Shown: in pieces, positions 22,370 through 34,007 of the stretch
Layout: each line of letters begins with the position of its first letter
Numbering within the stretch: position 1 is the stretch's first letter
Source of the DNA: Beroe forskalii
Taxonomy: Eukaryota > Ctenophora > Nuda > Beroida > Beroidae
Direction: 5' to 3'
DNA length: 64,000 nt
NCBI GenBank assembly: GCA_011033025.1
Contig: WFMF01000469.1
Location: 62,001 to 126,000 of the forward strand
The notes under the pieces: model-generated
The model's database searches: none
The model's input: only the letters and a program-made list of their open reading frames with translations
Told to the model about the DNA's origin: nothing
Position numbers and translations under genes: made by a program

Positions 22370-24463
22370 AAGGTAACATTAAGGCAATCTACAATGTTGT
22401 AAACCGTGAGTTGGATAGGAAACAGGATCATATTCTTCCTGAGGCTCAGGACATAGGACTTCTCAGCAAAAAGTTCAATGAATATTTCAATGAAAAAATC
22501 GAGAACATTCGTGCTACCCTACCCTCCATAAGTAGTTCCTGTTGTGTTGAATCTAAACCAGTTTTCTCTGATGGTTACCTGAATGACTTTTCCCCATGCA
22601 CTGAAGATGAACTCAGAGAAATCATTCAATGTAGTGGAATCAAATGTGCACCATCCGATTTCTTACCAGAATATTTAGTCAAAGACAATATAGACACCCT
22701 CATTCCACAGCTGTGTAAACTTGTCAACCAATCACTATCCACTGGTTCAATAGATGGATTAAAAATTGCTGACATCATCCCTACTCTGAAGGATGCTAAA
22801 CTGGACCCAAATGATTTCAAAAACTTCAGACCGATATCCAATCTTTCCTTCTTAGGTAAGCTTATTGAGCGTGTTGTCCTTGTAAGACTCAATGACCACC
22901 TGGATAGAAATAACATGAACATTCCACAGCAGTCAGCATACAAGAAATACTTCTCCACTGAAACAATCCTTCTAAAGGTAACAAATGACTTATTGATAGC
23001 TTGTGATAAAAGATCTGCTACAGTGTTGATTATGTTGGACCTCTCAGCAGCATTTGATACTGTTGATCACAAGAAGTTACTCGAAATCTTGAGTCATGAG
23101 ATTAAAATCAGGGGAACTGCTTTGAAGTGGTTCAAGAGCTTTTTGATGGGCCGATCTCAACGGACTAGGCTGGGGAGCATTGTCAGTGACTCCATAACTC
23201 TTCAGTTTGGGGTACCTCAAGGCTCTGTGCTTGGGCCAATTTTGTTCAACATATACACTAGATCATTGTACAAAACAATTGAAAAGACTGGGTTCATAAT
23301 TCATGGGTATGCTGATGATCAGCAGGTGTATAAGACATTTAGTCCTAGTGAACAGGCTGAGGTACTTAACACCCAGGTCATGAATTGCTTCAATACTGTT
23401 CGTGACTGGATGATTGACTTTTGCCTGCAACTTAATCCTGGTAAAACTCAAATCATGGTTATTGGACCTCCACATATTTTGAATCAGATTAACATTGGTG
23501 GTATAATTCTTCCTGGTAATATCTGTATAAGATTCACCTCTAATGTGCGAAACTTAGGGATCACAGTTGATAACAAACTTTCATTTGACACTCATATTTA
23601 CTGCTCTCAAGAAAGACTGCTTTCGCCTCATTAGAAATGTAGTAAAGCGATTCATCTTCTCAAACGATCAGATGAAACTTGTTGTAAATAGTATTGTGGC
23701 CTGTAGACTGGACTACTGTAATTCTATTTATTTTGGTATCAACGAAAACCTGTTAAACCAACTTCAGCTTATTCAGAATGCAGCTGCTAAAGCTGTAGTG
23801 GGACTCTATAAGCATGACCACCTTGGTGAAACTTTAAAAGAGCTGCATTGGTTACCAATTAAATACCGTGTTCAATTTAAATTGCTTTTATTGGTTTATA
23901 AGTGTCTGAATGGTCTGGGACCTGATTATTTAATGAGTATGTTTAGATATGCTGACTTTAATCATTCCATATATTTATATGAACCTAGAGTACTGTCACA
24001 CTATGGTGAACGCTCATTTCAGAAAACGGGACCTAAACTCTGGAATTGCCTACCTTTAGAACTAAAAAATTGTTCTAATATTGAAATCTTTAAATCTGCA
24101 CTGAAAACGCATCTGTTTAAGATTGCTTTTGACAACTATGGTACTGACACATAGTAATTTTAATTTTATTTTCTTGACTGGTTTTTGTGTATATAATAGG
24201 TAAGTATCCTTTTTAATTTACTCAGTTTTCGTGTTTTCAATTTCCTGTATATTATGTTTGTTTTGGAATGACAGTGCTTATTTTTAATTCAAACTAGCTG
24301 TTAACTTATTATCTTAACTTATTTTACTAAAATTTATCATTGATTAAATACTGGTGCACTGTCAGTTGTACTTGGCAAGTTATGTTTTCGTGGCACAGCT
24401 GTGCATTGAAATAAGTTGATGTGCCACTATAATATAAAAGTTTAAATTATTATTATTATTATT
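22370..24463 (+). mobile_element. 5'-truncated non-LTR retrotransposon (CR1/L2/Jockey-like)
   Basis: Carries the reverse transcriptase and C-terminal region but no endonuclease. The 3' end has no poly(A). It finishes in a short ATT repeat at about 24445-24463, as several CR1/L2-type LINEs end in simple repeats. It is in the same orientation as the LSM14 frame 1.1 kb downstream. Confidence 0.85.
22411..24154 (+). pseudogene. Reverse transcriptase ORF, frameshifted
   Basis: Frame 22411-23634 (407 codons) holds RT motifs in order: FRPISNLSFLGKLIERVV near residue 135, the catalytic MLDLSAAFDTVDH with Asp about residue 210, FGVPQGSVLGPILFN near 267, and the active-site YADD at residues 300-303. 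The frame is lost near 23610 after DNKLSFDTHIYC. The C-terminal region continues in another frame to 24154 with LDYCNSIYFG, QNAAAKAV, ELHWLP and KTHLFK, motifs that follow the RT in CR1/L2-like ORF2. Catalytic residues are intact but the 5' truncation and frameshift make it dead. Divergence is modest, so insertion was fairly recent. Confidence 0.9.
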
Positions 24464-25577
24464 AATCCATCTGATGGTGATTTTCAAAATTCAATAGTCA
24501 ATGGCCCATATGCAATATATTAAATTTGAGGCTCTCCCTCGAGGAAGGTCCTTTTCCCTTGACACCAGTGGCAAACCCTGAAAAATTTAGGTTGTATTAA
24601 CTCAAAATTTTGGTTATTTGGTACTAAACATCCTTACTTGTGTGGAAAAAGCTATCTACCATACATAAATCTGCTCACAGTTCCAAGGTAAAGCTCCTGG
24701 AAGAGGTGTAGTGAAAAGTGGCTCCTTGACACCCCAATTTTAAGGGAATCCCTTGTAATACCTTATGTGGCTCAATACATTGTTGACTATTACAGATAAC
24801 CACCAAGTTTCTGGGGTTTATCAAAAAAATTGTGGAAGATAGATTTTGAAGTTGTATTTTGACAAAGTGCATAAGAAGTTCATGCCCAGCATTCTTCTCT
24901 ATCAGAAACATCTAAAACCCATACCAAATCCCTTAACTCTATCTGTTATCAAGCCTCAACTTGTTCTTTAGTCTAACTCCCTTATTAACACGATGAGGTA
25001 TAATTGATGGTTTGCTATTTCTACAGTATTTTTGGCTTGTTTTGTGAATACGCAGTGACTTAATCATAGTGCATCCTTGGCAAGAACATGAAGATAAGGA
25101 ATTGTTACAGGTGTTTGGAATTGAATATGCAGCCAGTTGAACTTGATTACTCATAGCATTGACTGAGGGGGCCCCATATGCAGACAATATATTTTGTAGC
25201 CAATTTTGATTTATTTTGATTATATATCTTTTGACACTTTCTATGTCAAAGTTTATATCCTCTGCCCTCTTGAAACCTTTTGAACAGAAGCACCAGAAGT
25301 ACTTATCCTTCCATTTTTATATACACATTAATAATTTGAACCTCAATTTTCCATACATTCATAAGCCTATAAGCATTTGATTGATACCTACACTAGTACT
25401 TTTCTTGGAACTCATGTCTCCCTACTATATTGAAACCCAATTTCAATAATAGTGTCATTCTTTCTTTTCAGATCAGATATTTAGATTATTAAAAGAAAAA
25501 CATTTCCTTAAAAGAAAAAAACATTTCCTTTGAGTTTTAAAGTATTTTATCATTTTTAATCCGAAAATATTCCTAGG
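24464..25577. other. Upstream region of LSM14
   Basis: AT-rich, with no supported gene. A T-rich stretch ending in CCTAG lies two bases before the LSM14 start codon and resembles a splice acceptor, so a 5' UTR intron may end there. AAAAGAAAAA(A)CATTTCCTT is repeated in tandem at 25492-25530. Confidence 0.4.
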
Positions 25578-27089
25578 ATGAGTGAAACTGGGACAAACTT
25601 TGTTGGCAGTAAGATTAGCTTGATCTCCAAAGCTGGTATCAGATACCTTGGGACTCTTGTTAATATTAATGCCTCTGAATCTACTGTTGCACTGGAAAAT
25701 GTTGTTTCTTTTGGAACAGAGAACAGACCTTGTCCTACTCCATACCCACCCTCAAAGTCCACCTACAACTACATAAAGTTTAGGGGTACTGACATAGCGG
25801 ATCTCCATGTCTTTGAACAAAGTCAGCCCCAGGATCCAGCTATTATAGAAGCAACTCAGGGGCCTCCAAGCAGCCACCATATGCCTGGCAATCCTATGGG
25901 TCCTCCTGAGATGAGTCCGGGCCCAATCCCCAACAATAACTTCAACAACAGCTTCTCTCCTAATTCTTCATCCACTCAAAGAGATACCTCAGCTAACTTC
26001 CCCAACTACCAAGCCCAAACTGCACCTACCCCTGCCAACTCTTTCACAGATGTGGGAGATGCCCCAAAAGTACCCTCCCCACATCCAGTCAGGCTACCCC
26101 AGGAAAACGAAATCAAAGGTAACGAGCAAATTGAAGATGAAAATAGAGGAGAATCTGGCAATTACCGTGGGAGAGGTGGCAACCAAAGGAAGAATAGCTA
26201 TAACAGGAGACATCGCGAGGGGATGCCTTATACCAATAAAACTCTTAGTTTTGATGCTGATTTCGATTTTGAATCTTCAAATGCTAAATTTAACAAAACT
26301 GATGTCATTGAGGAATTCGCTAAAAAGATAGGCAAGCTGAGTGTAAGTTCTACTAATGAAATAGAGCCCAGTGAAGTGAAAGTTGAGGAAGGAGAGCCGC
26401 AAATTGAAGCAGCAACAACAGATGAAGCTGATCAGTGTTATGACAAGAACAAGTCCTTCTTCGACAGCATATCTTGTGAAGGACTGGAGAAAGAAAGGGG
26501 TGAACGAAGACGACCTCCATCTTGGCAACAAGAACGAAGTAGGAACAGTGAAACGTTTGGGGAGGGCGTGGTCTCCTACCAAAGACGGAGTTATCAGAAT
26601 AATTACCGAGGTCGTGGTAACTACATGAATGGTGGGTATGGCGGCGGAGGTGGCAACTACGGCGGATACCAGGGTGGCGGCGGTAACAACAGGTACGGCA
26701 ACTACAACAACAGCGGACGGAGTGATAACTTCTACCGAGGTGGGTACCGGAACAGCGGCTTCCGATCAGGAGGCGGCGGCGGTGGAGACGGCGGACACGG
26801 GTACAACAACCGAGGAGACGGGTATAACAACAGACGGGATTACCGTGAGGGCGGCTACAACAGAGGTGGCGAGAGTGGGGGATACAACACAGGCGGCGGG
26901 AGAGATTACAACAACAGGGAGAACTGGGTGCCGAGCAACAGGGACCACTCAGACAGGAGTGGGTATAACAATCAGGTGGGAGGGCACCGGGATAACAGGA
27001 ATAGGAGGAATGAAGACGGGCAGGGTAGGGCTAGCTACAGACGGGTTGAGAGAGGTGGCCGGGCCCAGCACCAGGCAGAAACTGTTTAA
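25578..27089 (+). CDS. LSM14: LSM14 family P-body / translational repressor protein
   Basis: One uninterrupted frame of 503 residues. LSM14 proteins bind mRNA and DDX6-type helicases in cytoplasmic P-bodies and repress translation. Residues ~5-80 are the LSm domain, with GSKISLISKAGIRYLGTL, STVALENVVSFGTE and YIKFRGTDIADLHV. A Pro/Asn-rich linker follows. The FDF box is near 222-258 (LSFDADFDFESSNAKFNK). The FFD box is near 287-301 (YDKNKSFFDSISCE) and the TFG box near 312-332 (PPSWQQERS, ETFGEGVV). The C-terminus from ~337 is an Arg/Gly/Tyr/Asn-rich RGG tail. All four modules stay in one frame, so no coding intron is needed, whereas vertebrate LSM14 genes are multi-exon. The 3' flank has AATAAATTTG near 27596 as a possible poly(A) signal. 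Confidence 0.95.
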   Translation: MSETGTNFVGSKISLISKAGIRYLGTLVNINASESTVALENVVSFGTENRPCPTPYPPSKSTYNYIKFRGTDIADLHVFEQSQPQDPAIIEATQGPPSSHHMPGNPMGPPEMSPGPIPNNNFNNSFSPNSSSTQRDTSANFPNYQAQTAPTPANSFTDVGDAPKVPSPHPVRLPQENEIKGNEQIEDENRGESGNYRGRGGNQRKNSYNRRHREGMPYTNKTLSFDADFDFESSNAKFNKTDVIEEFAKKIGKLSVSSTNEIEPSEVKVEEGEPQIEAATTDEADQCYDKNKSFFDSISCEGLEKERGERRRPPSWQQERSRNSETFGEGVVSYQRRSYQNNYRGRGNYMNGGYGGGGGNYGGYQGGGGNNRYGNYNNSGRSDNFYRGGYRNSGFRSGGGGGGDGGHGYNNRGDGYNNRRDYREGGYNRGGESGGYNTGGGRDYNNRENWVPSNRDHSDRSGYNNQVGGHRDNRNRRNEDGQGRASYRRVERGGRAQHQAETV

Positions 27090-29048
27090 CACAAGGAACT
27101 CGATGCTCTTTAACACATGTGCTATTCATATATTACATTGATAGCCGCACAAGCTCTCTCATCATATCTTGACCTTCCCTAATTCCTGTTATACATAACT
27201 ATCTCGTTGGAAGTTTCTAAATTATTGTATTGTAAATTTAAGAAATGGTAGTTCCAATATATACTTACTATGTATAACACTATATTTTGATGGTTAAATG
27301 TTTTGAATTTTCAAAAGGTCCTATATATAATAGTGAACAATAATATGTACCTCAAGTTATTTCTGAGGGAGTTTATCTCATATTTTACACTCATAATTTT
27401 GATTTATGACATATTTTGGACTGTTCTCTGTTCCCCCTGTATCTCTCTTCGCCGTGTATTTGCCTAAGTATAATAATAACATTAAGATTTGTAATATCGT
27501 CAGACTGTTATATCGAAATATATATTATCTTAACACAATAATATATATGTATGGTCCGAGTTAATAGACGTACGATGTGAAACTTACATTTCATTAATAA
27601 ATTTGATTTTAAAGGGTACCAGAAAATTATTATAACATGAATAATAATTGAGGTGCTTCAACAATCATATGCTGTAAATGTAATGATAAAAATTTCTCGT
27701 TTTATTAAATTTTGTTGTCCTCATTGGTTTCCTATCACATTTCAAGAATTTTGAATTTCTTAGTTCAACTTAATACTCGAATTAAGATAGGTACAATGTC
27801 ATGTGTTTCCTAAGAACATGTGCTATAAGCCATTTTTCAAATTATCTGAATTCTTGTAGAATTCTGTTATCCTGATAAGATCGAAGCCATTATCCAAATC
27901 ATGATTGAAAACGGTATCAAATGGTATTAGATATAGTTAAATAGTTATATCCCTACAGAAAATAGAAATTTTAGGCAGTTACTGTCTAAATTCATGCCAC
28001 CTTGCAACCCTGAAATTAGCCTGCCATCTTTTAGTTTAAAGAGCACATACGAAATGAAAATTGCACAAATTCTTGTGCTGCGGCATGATAATCTGTGGGC
28101 GTGCCATAAGGCATGTTATCCAGTGTACAATCAGTACTTATTTATTACTATTACGTCATTGATCGCACAATGTTTTATGAAAATTTTTCCTCGCGTTGAA
28201 ACATGTTTCGTACAACGTAAAAATATTTTGTCAAACCTACCAACATTAGGAGCCTCGTCAAATTTTGCGAATCAACAGCGTTTAGCTGCAAAATTCCTTT
28301 CCAAAAACGCAATAAGATACACAAAAAGTTCCACCCTTTGTGAAAATCGTGTACAGATAAACCTGTATAGGACACGAATACATAAAGCCATCATAAATTT
28401 GTTCATTTCTTAACTAATTACATGCCTAAGTTGAACACAATGCACTGTATACATCTGGAATGAGTTTCAGTTCTTCAGTTACCATCTCTTTGTAGTCATA
28501 ATAATGTAACTACATAATACTGCAAATTGCAATAGCCAATGTGCTGTATAGTGATGACCTAATGTATAGTGGTGCAGTCAAGTGATGTGACGCAACCCTC
28601 TTTCACTGCCATTTTCCGAAATATAGCTATTCTTTGTTTTGAGCACGAATGAAATAAGAAGAAATCGTGTGGCTTGCTTTACCATGATGGCAAATCGGTT
28701 TTGATTCTGATTGAGTTCTCTGTTGGCCTTTAAACGTTGAATTTTGTACCAAAAATCGGTAACGTTTAAATTTTGCCCCGTATTTTCGGGATGGCGCGAA
28801 GACAAAAGTGTGATCAGTTGTCAGCATTAGTAGATGCTTTAACCGCGCGCGCACGAGCGATCTTTTTAATGCGCCTTCGGATTTTAAGCGTTAACAAATT
28901 TTAATCAAGAAAACTGATAAAAGCACAACTCCGGCAAGATAACAGTAATGAATTTGGAAATTAGCGCGATAAGGATTTGTGTTATCAATGAGTTATTTCA
29001 AGTTCTTCGATTTAGAAATGATTTTGCATAACCGATCTATTTACCCAG
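27090..29048. other. LSM14 3' flank and gene-free stretch
   Basis: Low-complexity AT-rich DNA with several AATAAA-like sites. The 139-codon frame 27994-28413 has no recognisable motif. From 28840 to 28870 is a short CG-rich patch (ACCGCGCGCGCACGAGCGA) that might belong to a promoter for the acidic-protein gene downstream, but this is inference. Confidence 0.4.
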
Positions 29049-32000
29049 AATGTTCCATGGGTTTATGACGATGCAACTATTGAACTATGGATCGATGTTT
29101 TGGGAAACGTGTTACATATCACCAAAGAGCGAAGATTCATTTGTGATCAGTCAGAAAATCGTGCTTCATTCAAGGTAATTCGTAACTCGTTACTTTTGTG
29201 GCGAAATTTCGATTTCAATTCGAATTCTGCAGTCAAAATTTGATTTTAATTAGTGGATATGCGTGGATTGTTCTAGATTCAGAAACTGGTGCAATATTTA
29301 ATCTGATGTGGTATGAGAGTATTAAAATACCTGTTGCTTCAGATCATGAGAATGACGAATGGTAGGTCTGTCGGAGCTGAACTGACGTATGTTTGATTCT
29401 GATGCACGGGGAATCAGGGATGGGTACCACTACCAGAAGCAGTTCAGTTGAGAGGACCTCGGACATTCTACAGTGGTAGTGGAAGTGAGTTAAATTGAAA
29501 ATTACTATGTGCTCATATAAGACAAAAGCAACATGTCGAAGGGCAGGGTAATAGAAAAGAAATTCAGCTCTTTTATCTTTTTATTATACCCGGGCCTTAG
29601 GATTACACTTGGTTTTTAACTGGCCTTTTTATTTTCCTTACGGCGAGTTGCTTTTGAGTGATGAGAAGACATAATTTTTATGTGTTTTGTGATGTTAAAC
29701 TTTAGTCTTACAGAAATTTACCATAAATGGAAAAACTATGTCCATCATTTTGAGGTATGCAATTGGGATACTTTCCTAATCGTCCTAGTTCTATTCGGAT
29801 CTCTGACACACCTATGAATGCTACATAATGCTTGCGTCACTAAATCCAATGTCTTATCTATAGAGGTGTAGCCCATTTACCACAATGATATACAAAATAC
29901 TGAATATCGTTTATTTAATTCAAAGATTGACATAAGAGGAAGAGACTAAAAAATCCCATTTTTACCCCCACCGTGAAGGTCCCCCTGCCATCTGCGAAAG
30001 GTCGTCATTATCAGCAGGTGACAAGGGAAACGACTCGAAAAATCCCCATATTTTCAACCTACCAAAATTTGAAACACCGAAATTTTATCCCAAATAAATA
30101 CACCTCCTAAGGTATATAATATGTACAACATTGAGGACATTAATATGGATTTAGTGGTCGTCTATCAATATATATTGGTATGAATCTCATGCATGCCCAT
30201 TTAAATGATCCTCTTAGGGGTTATGCAAATGAAAATCCACGTGACCTTTTTACCATTTTACGTCACACACGGTATTATGCGATTACTAAACGAACCGTAC
30301 GTCACACGATCATTATCACCATCGCCCAAAGAACAAACACTTCTTTGAAATCCAGGATTGCGATCTTAATCGAATTTACATGTTACGGTTTAACGGTGCC
30401 TCGATTAAAGTCAGGATTTTGGTCACAAATATTTCTACTTTTGGGTTTCGTTTCTATTTAAACGGGAACTGAATAATTGCCGTTTTCGCACATATTTAAC
30501 AAAACCGTTTGCGATCCTTTCGGCACTTTCTGAACAGTATTTGAGGTTCTGATAAATATTGTTTTGGCCCTCCTCATTCTTGACGAAGCTTTCAGCTTAA
30601 ATCTTCGATTTAGAAGTCCATCTGCTTCCATTAGTTTTCGACAGTTAACTTTTGACTAGTTCATTAAAAGAGAGGGTCCAGCTTTGCCTTGACAAATTAT
30701 ACTGTCACTCACAGGCCGCACCTATTCGAGTTGTAGATAATGACCTTGCATTTTAAACATTATGCCCATAAACTCTGGTTTGTGCTCATTTCGTTGGAGT
30801 TGATGATCGATGAAATACCCTTGTAGCCGAACAGTATTGTGCGCATTTCTTTGGTACCTTCAAATTTTATGTGTATGCTCAGCTCATTTTACCGAAAATA
30901 TAACAACCCCATGCAAATAATGGTTGATGCTACTATGTTTCATTTCTTTAGGCCTTAATATTTTACTAAACTTGTTTTAGTTGCACTCATTTCTCATCCT
31001 GTTCAGGGGCAATATGACGAGAAACGTGATGATTTTGGTGGCTATGATGATGGCCGTTTTGAAGATTTCTGACACAGCTCCGGTGAAATTACGCCAAGAG
31101 ATCCGTTGCTCAATCAGATGAAATATTACGGATACTGGATGTATTGGAGAAAGCTGCTCAGAATGAAATGGAATCGACTATTGAGAAGATATTTATGAAA
31201 TGAGAAAGATTGCTAAAACTTTTGTTGTTTATGAATTTAGAAGCACACTAGAAATGGCCCGAAATTTAAATTGACAGTATTCATTCAAGCTCAATTTATT
31301 ATTTTCAGATAAACTCGCTTTTTAAAGAGACAGAGGAAATGTTGAATGAAGCTAAGGATGACTTTGAATCCAATCTCGGAATGATAAGAATATTAAGAAT
31401 TCGATTAAAAAACTGGTTTATAATTGCGAGTCTGTGATCTTTGCCAAGTGCATCCATCGAAAAATTTATATTTCTCAAAGCTCCAATCTAAAATTAACCG
31501 GTATTTCTAAGAACAGTTCCTTAGATTGAATTGAATTTTGTCTCATGGTTTTTTTAACATAGACAATTCATCCTTAGATAGAGGAAATGCGGCAACTACT
31601 GGAGGAGGTTCCGCCTATTGAGGATTTTGAGGAAGAATCTACGCATTTCTCAGAACAGGTGCCGTACACACTACACTGTTATCATAGTATTTCAATATGA
31701 TTCTTTAATTTCCGTGCGTACTACATTCGTAGGTATGTAAAATTGCATTCGATGAACGAAATTGCATCCGATGAACGAAATAGCGATGGCGCTGGCGGAA
31801 TGATCATAGTATGGATCCCATGTTTAGGACTTTAAAAGTTTAGGCCTTACGGTTTTCACATGTCTCAATATTCTCAGGACATAGTCGAGGCAGAGGAAGA
31901 GCAAGAAAACGAAAACCATGCCGAGTATCTTGATGAAGACTACATGGTATTTGATGAGGATCCGTCAGAGCTGGATATTATCATGGAGAAACAAGAAACA

Positions 32001-32934
32001 ATGGCAGAAGAAGAGGGAAGAGCGGAAGAGGGAAGAGCAGAAGAGGGAGGAAGAGAAGAAAACGAGGGACAAGAAGAGGAATCTGATGATAGAAAGAAGC
32101 CTGGTAGCGCAGCAGAGGTGATAGAACAGTTAAACCGACTGATTGACAATGAGGAACACATGGATGAAATGGATAGAGGTAAGACGGCAGTAATTTGATG
32201 GGGTGATCTCAGATTTCCTTGATTTAAATCCAACTTCATTGAAACCAAACAAGACACGGCAATTACCAATTGAAAAGATTTTGATTCAAGACATCGTGTA
32301 TTTAAAAATCGAAAAGAATTAATCAGACTATGAGATAATGAGATGGCATTGTATCACCAATTTATATTTTCACAATTAAATTTGGCATTTGCTCAGAAGA
32401 GTCTACGAATATCGAAGAGATGGCCGTGGAAACCATGATAGAAGAGATTATAGCAAAGGAATATGAGGTAATTTTATTTTTCTGAAAATATTTCCTTGTA
32501 TCTTCCTTCGATCAGTAAACAGAGATTTGAGAAGGAATGTGATTTACATTGCGTAACTTTTGTTGAGCACCATCTTCTGAAATTCCCCTAAAATGAACTC
32601 ATTTCCAAAAGTTTTATACCATTATTCATAATATTTATACTATTGTAATATTTTTCAGAAAAAGTTTTATACCAGGATCCAGCAATAATGAAACAGCGAG
32701 GAGGATGCATTAGATGAGGCAGATGCATCAAATGAGGAAGATGAGGAGGGTCCAACAGACGAGGAGGATGCTTTAGATGAGGAAGATACATCAAATGAGG
32801 AAGATACATCAAATGAGGAAAACGAGGAGGGTCCAACAGACGAGGAGGATGCTTTAGATGAGGAAGATACATCAAATGAGGAAAATGAGGAAGATGCAGC
32901 AGACGAATATCTCAAGGAGCTGGGGTTTCTCTAA
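29049..32934 (+). CDS. Unrecognised acidic, helix-rich protein (exon pieces, chain incomplete)
   Basis: Exon-like pieces with good splice borders: 29049-29174 (NVPWVYDDATIELWIDVLGN), 29418-29484 (GWVPLPEAVQLRGPRTFYSG), around 31130-31200 (EILRILDVLEKAAQNEME), 31309-31415 (INSLFKETEEMLNEAKDDFE), 31578-31658 (IEEMRQLLEEVPPIEDFEEE), 31878-32178 (very acidic, including AEYLDEDYMVFDEDPSELD and AAEVIEQLNRLIDNEEHMDE) and 32397-32467 (TNIEEMAVETMIEEIIAKEY). The last three join in phase. The links between the 29.4-kb and 31.5-kb pieces do not all agree in phase. The end is either a nine-residue tail (stop at 32686-32688) or the acidic repeat frame to 32934. The start codon was not found. A coiled-coil nuclear or cytoskeletal protein would fit, but no family is recognised. 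Confidence 0.45.
30034..30115. repeat. Dispersed copy of the 638-826 MITE right half
   Basis: Matches 742-826 almost base for base (AAATCCCCATATTTTCAAC, CCAAAATTTGAAACACCGAA), ending in CACCTCCTAAGGTAT. The left half is absent, so this copy is truncated. Confidence 0.7.
32698..32934 (+). repeat. In-frame acidic repeats (DEEDALDEEDTSNEE)
   Basis: A 79-codon open frame ending in TAA at 32932-32934 repeats EEDALDEEDTSNEE and NEEGPTD blocks, with a nearly exact ~84-bp unit. The terminal residues EYLKELGFL are not repetitive and look like a true C-terminus. Joining to the upstream exon 32397-32467 in phase needs an AG inside the purine-rich repeat start. The more obvious acceptor (AG at 32657-32658) instead leads to an early stop. 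It may be an alternative 3' end. Confidence 0.45.
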
Positions 32935-34007
32935 ATGGGACTGAAACGACTGACACTACTCAAAGAGAATGTCCTTTTGAATGTGACAATATCATGAATG
33001 AGGATGTTTTTCAATTCATGAATCACTTGATTTCCTATTTCATGACAATACTTAGATTAATTGGCAATCTGATCCGTTTAGTCTTAAAGTTAATTTATTA
33101 ATCAGCATCATTGATTTTCTACTTTGGGAATTATAGATGAACTGATAATTGACGCAAAAAAACAATTTATTTTTATGAAAAATAACTGATATGATGTTCA
33201 AACATTATACAGTATACACTATACAGTATACAAAGTATACATAAACACATCTTTTAACATTAAATCATTTAATGCAACTTTCTTGCAGGTTACTGGAAAC
33301 TTGCAAATTACTGGCAAATCCGCATGGTAATGTAATTCATTAAATTAAATTTGTAAGTTTAGATTTATTTTCACATAAGATCCTGTACTGATACCTTTTT
33401 CTTATCAATTTTTCTCAAATCACAACTATAAAAGTTTCCTCAGTTTGTTTTCTATTTACCTAATCTTTTAAAATATCTTAGTGGAAGGCTGGAAGCATGG
33501 GTTGTCAGGTTGATCACAAAACTGAGAGCCTATAATAGAAGTACTGGAAGTACAGAGTCAGTCAGAGTGAGGGAATTTGGTCTCCACAATTATAGCTGTC
33601 ATAAATGTAGTGAAGCTTCTACTTTCATGTCCAACTTCGGTCAAAAAACAATCCAAAAACAATAAATATTAATATGGTTGGAATAAGTTAGCGCATCGTT
33701 TTCGTCCTGGAATCCCGAATCTAAATTCTTGTGCAATAGAGTAACGTACACAAAAAGAATCGACCTTTCGCTCTCCTGAGTCTTCTCATCCATATCATCA
33801 AAATTATTGTCAAATACGTCTCCATTCCCTATTTCCAAGGCCAGTAAGATTGAAAAAAGATATTGGTACTCCAGAACAATACTACTGGGCACTTCATGTA
33901 AGGATAACTATTAAAGACATTGACCATGTTTCCTCTTAGTCTTACTCTCCATAAGATTTCATCATATCTTTACAGGCGTCTCAATGTCTCAGGCATTGTC
34001 TCAAGTC
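32935..34007. other. Intergenic stretch with weak exon-like pieces
   Basis: Two plus-strand pieces, 33290-33328 and about 33484-33663, have acceptors (TTGCAG, TCTTAG) and compatible phases. The second stays open for 60 codons to TAA, reading GRLEAWVVRLITKLRAYN near its start. On the other strand a frame at 33892-33641 also looks protein-like. Either may be chance. The region separates the converging acidic-protein and GARNL3-like genes. Confidence 0.3.

Noticed and set aside
26629..27141. 170-codon Thr/Ala/Gly-rich frame overlapping the LSM14 RGG tail
   Set aside because: It is the +1 shadow of Gly/Arg/Asn/Tyr codons in the RGG region; LSM14 domains are in the other frame and composition alone explains it.
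27994..28413. 139-codon frame downstream of LSM14
   Set aside because: No recognisable motif, AT-driven composition and no splice or promoter support; length is compatible with chance in AT-rich DNA with few stops.
29343..29361. 19-bp microexon between the first two acidic-gene pieces
   Set aside because: Including it breaks the phase of the next piece, which joins directly and in frame to 29174.
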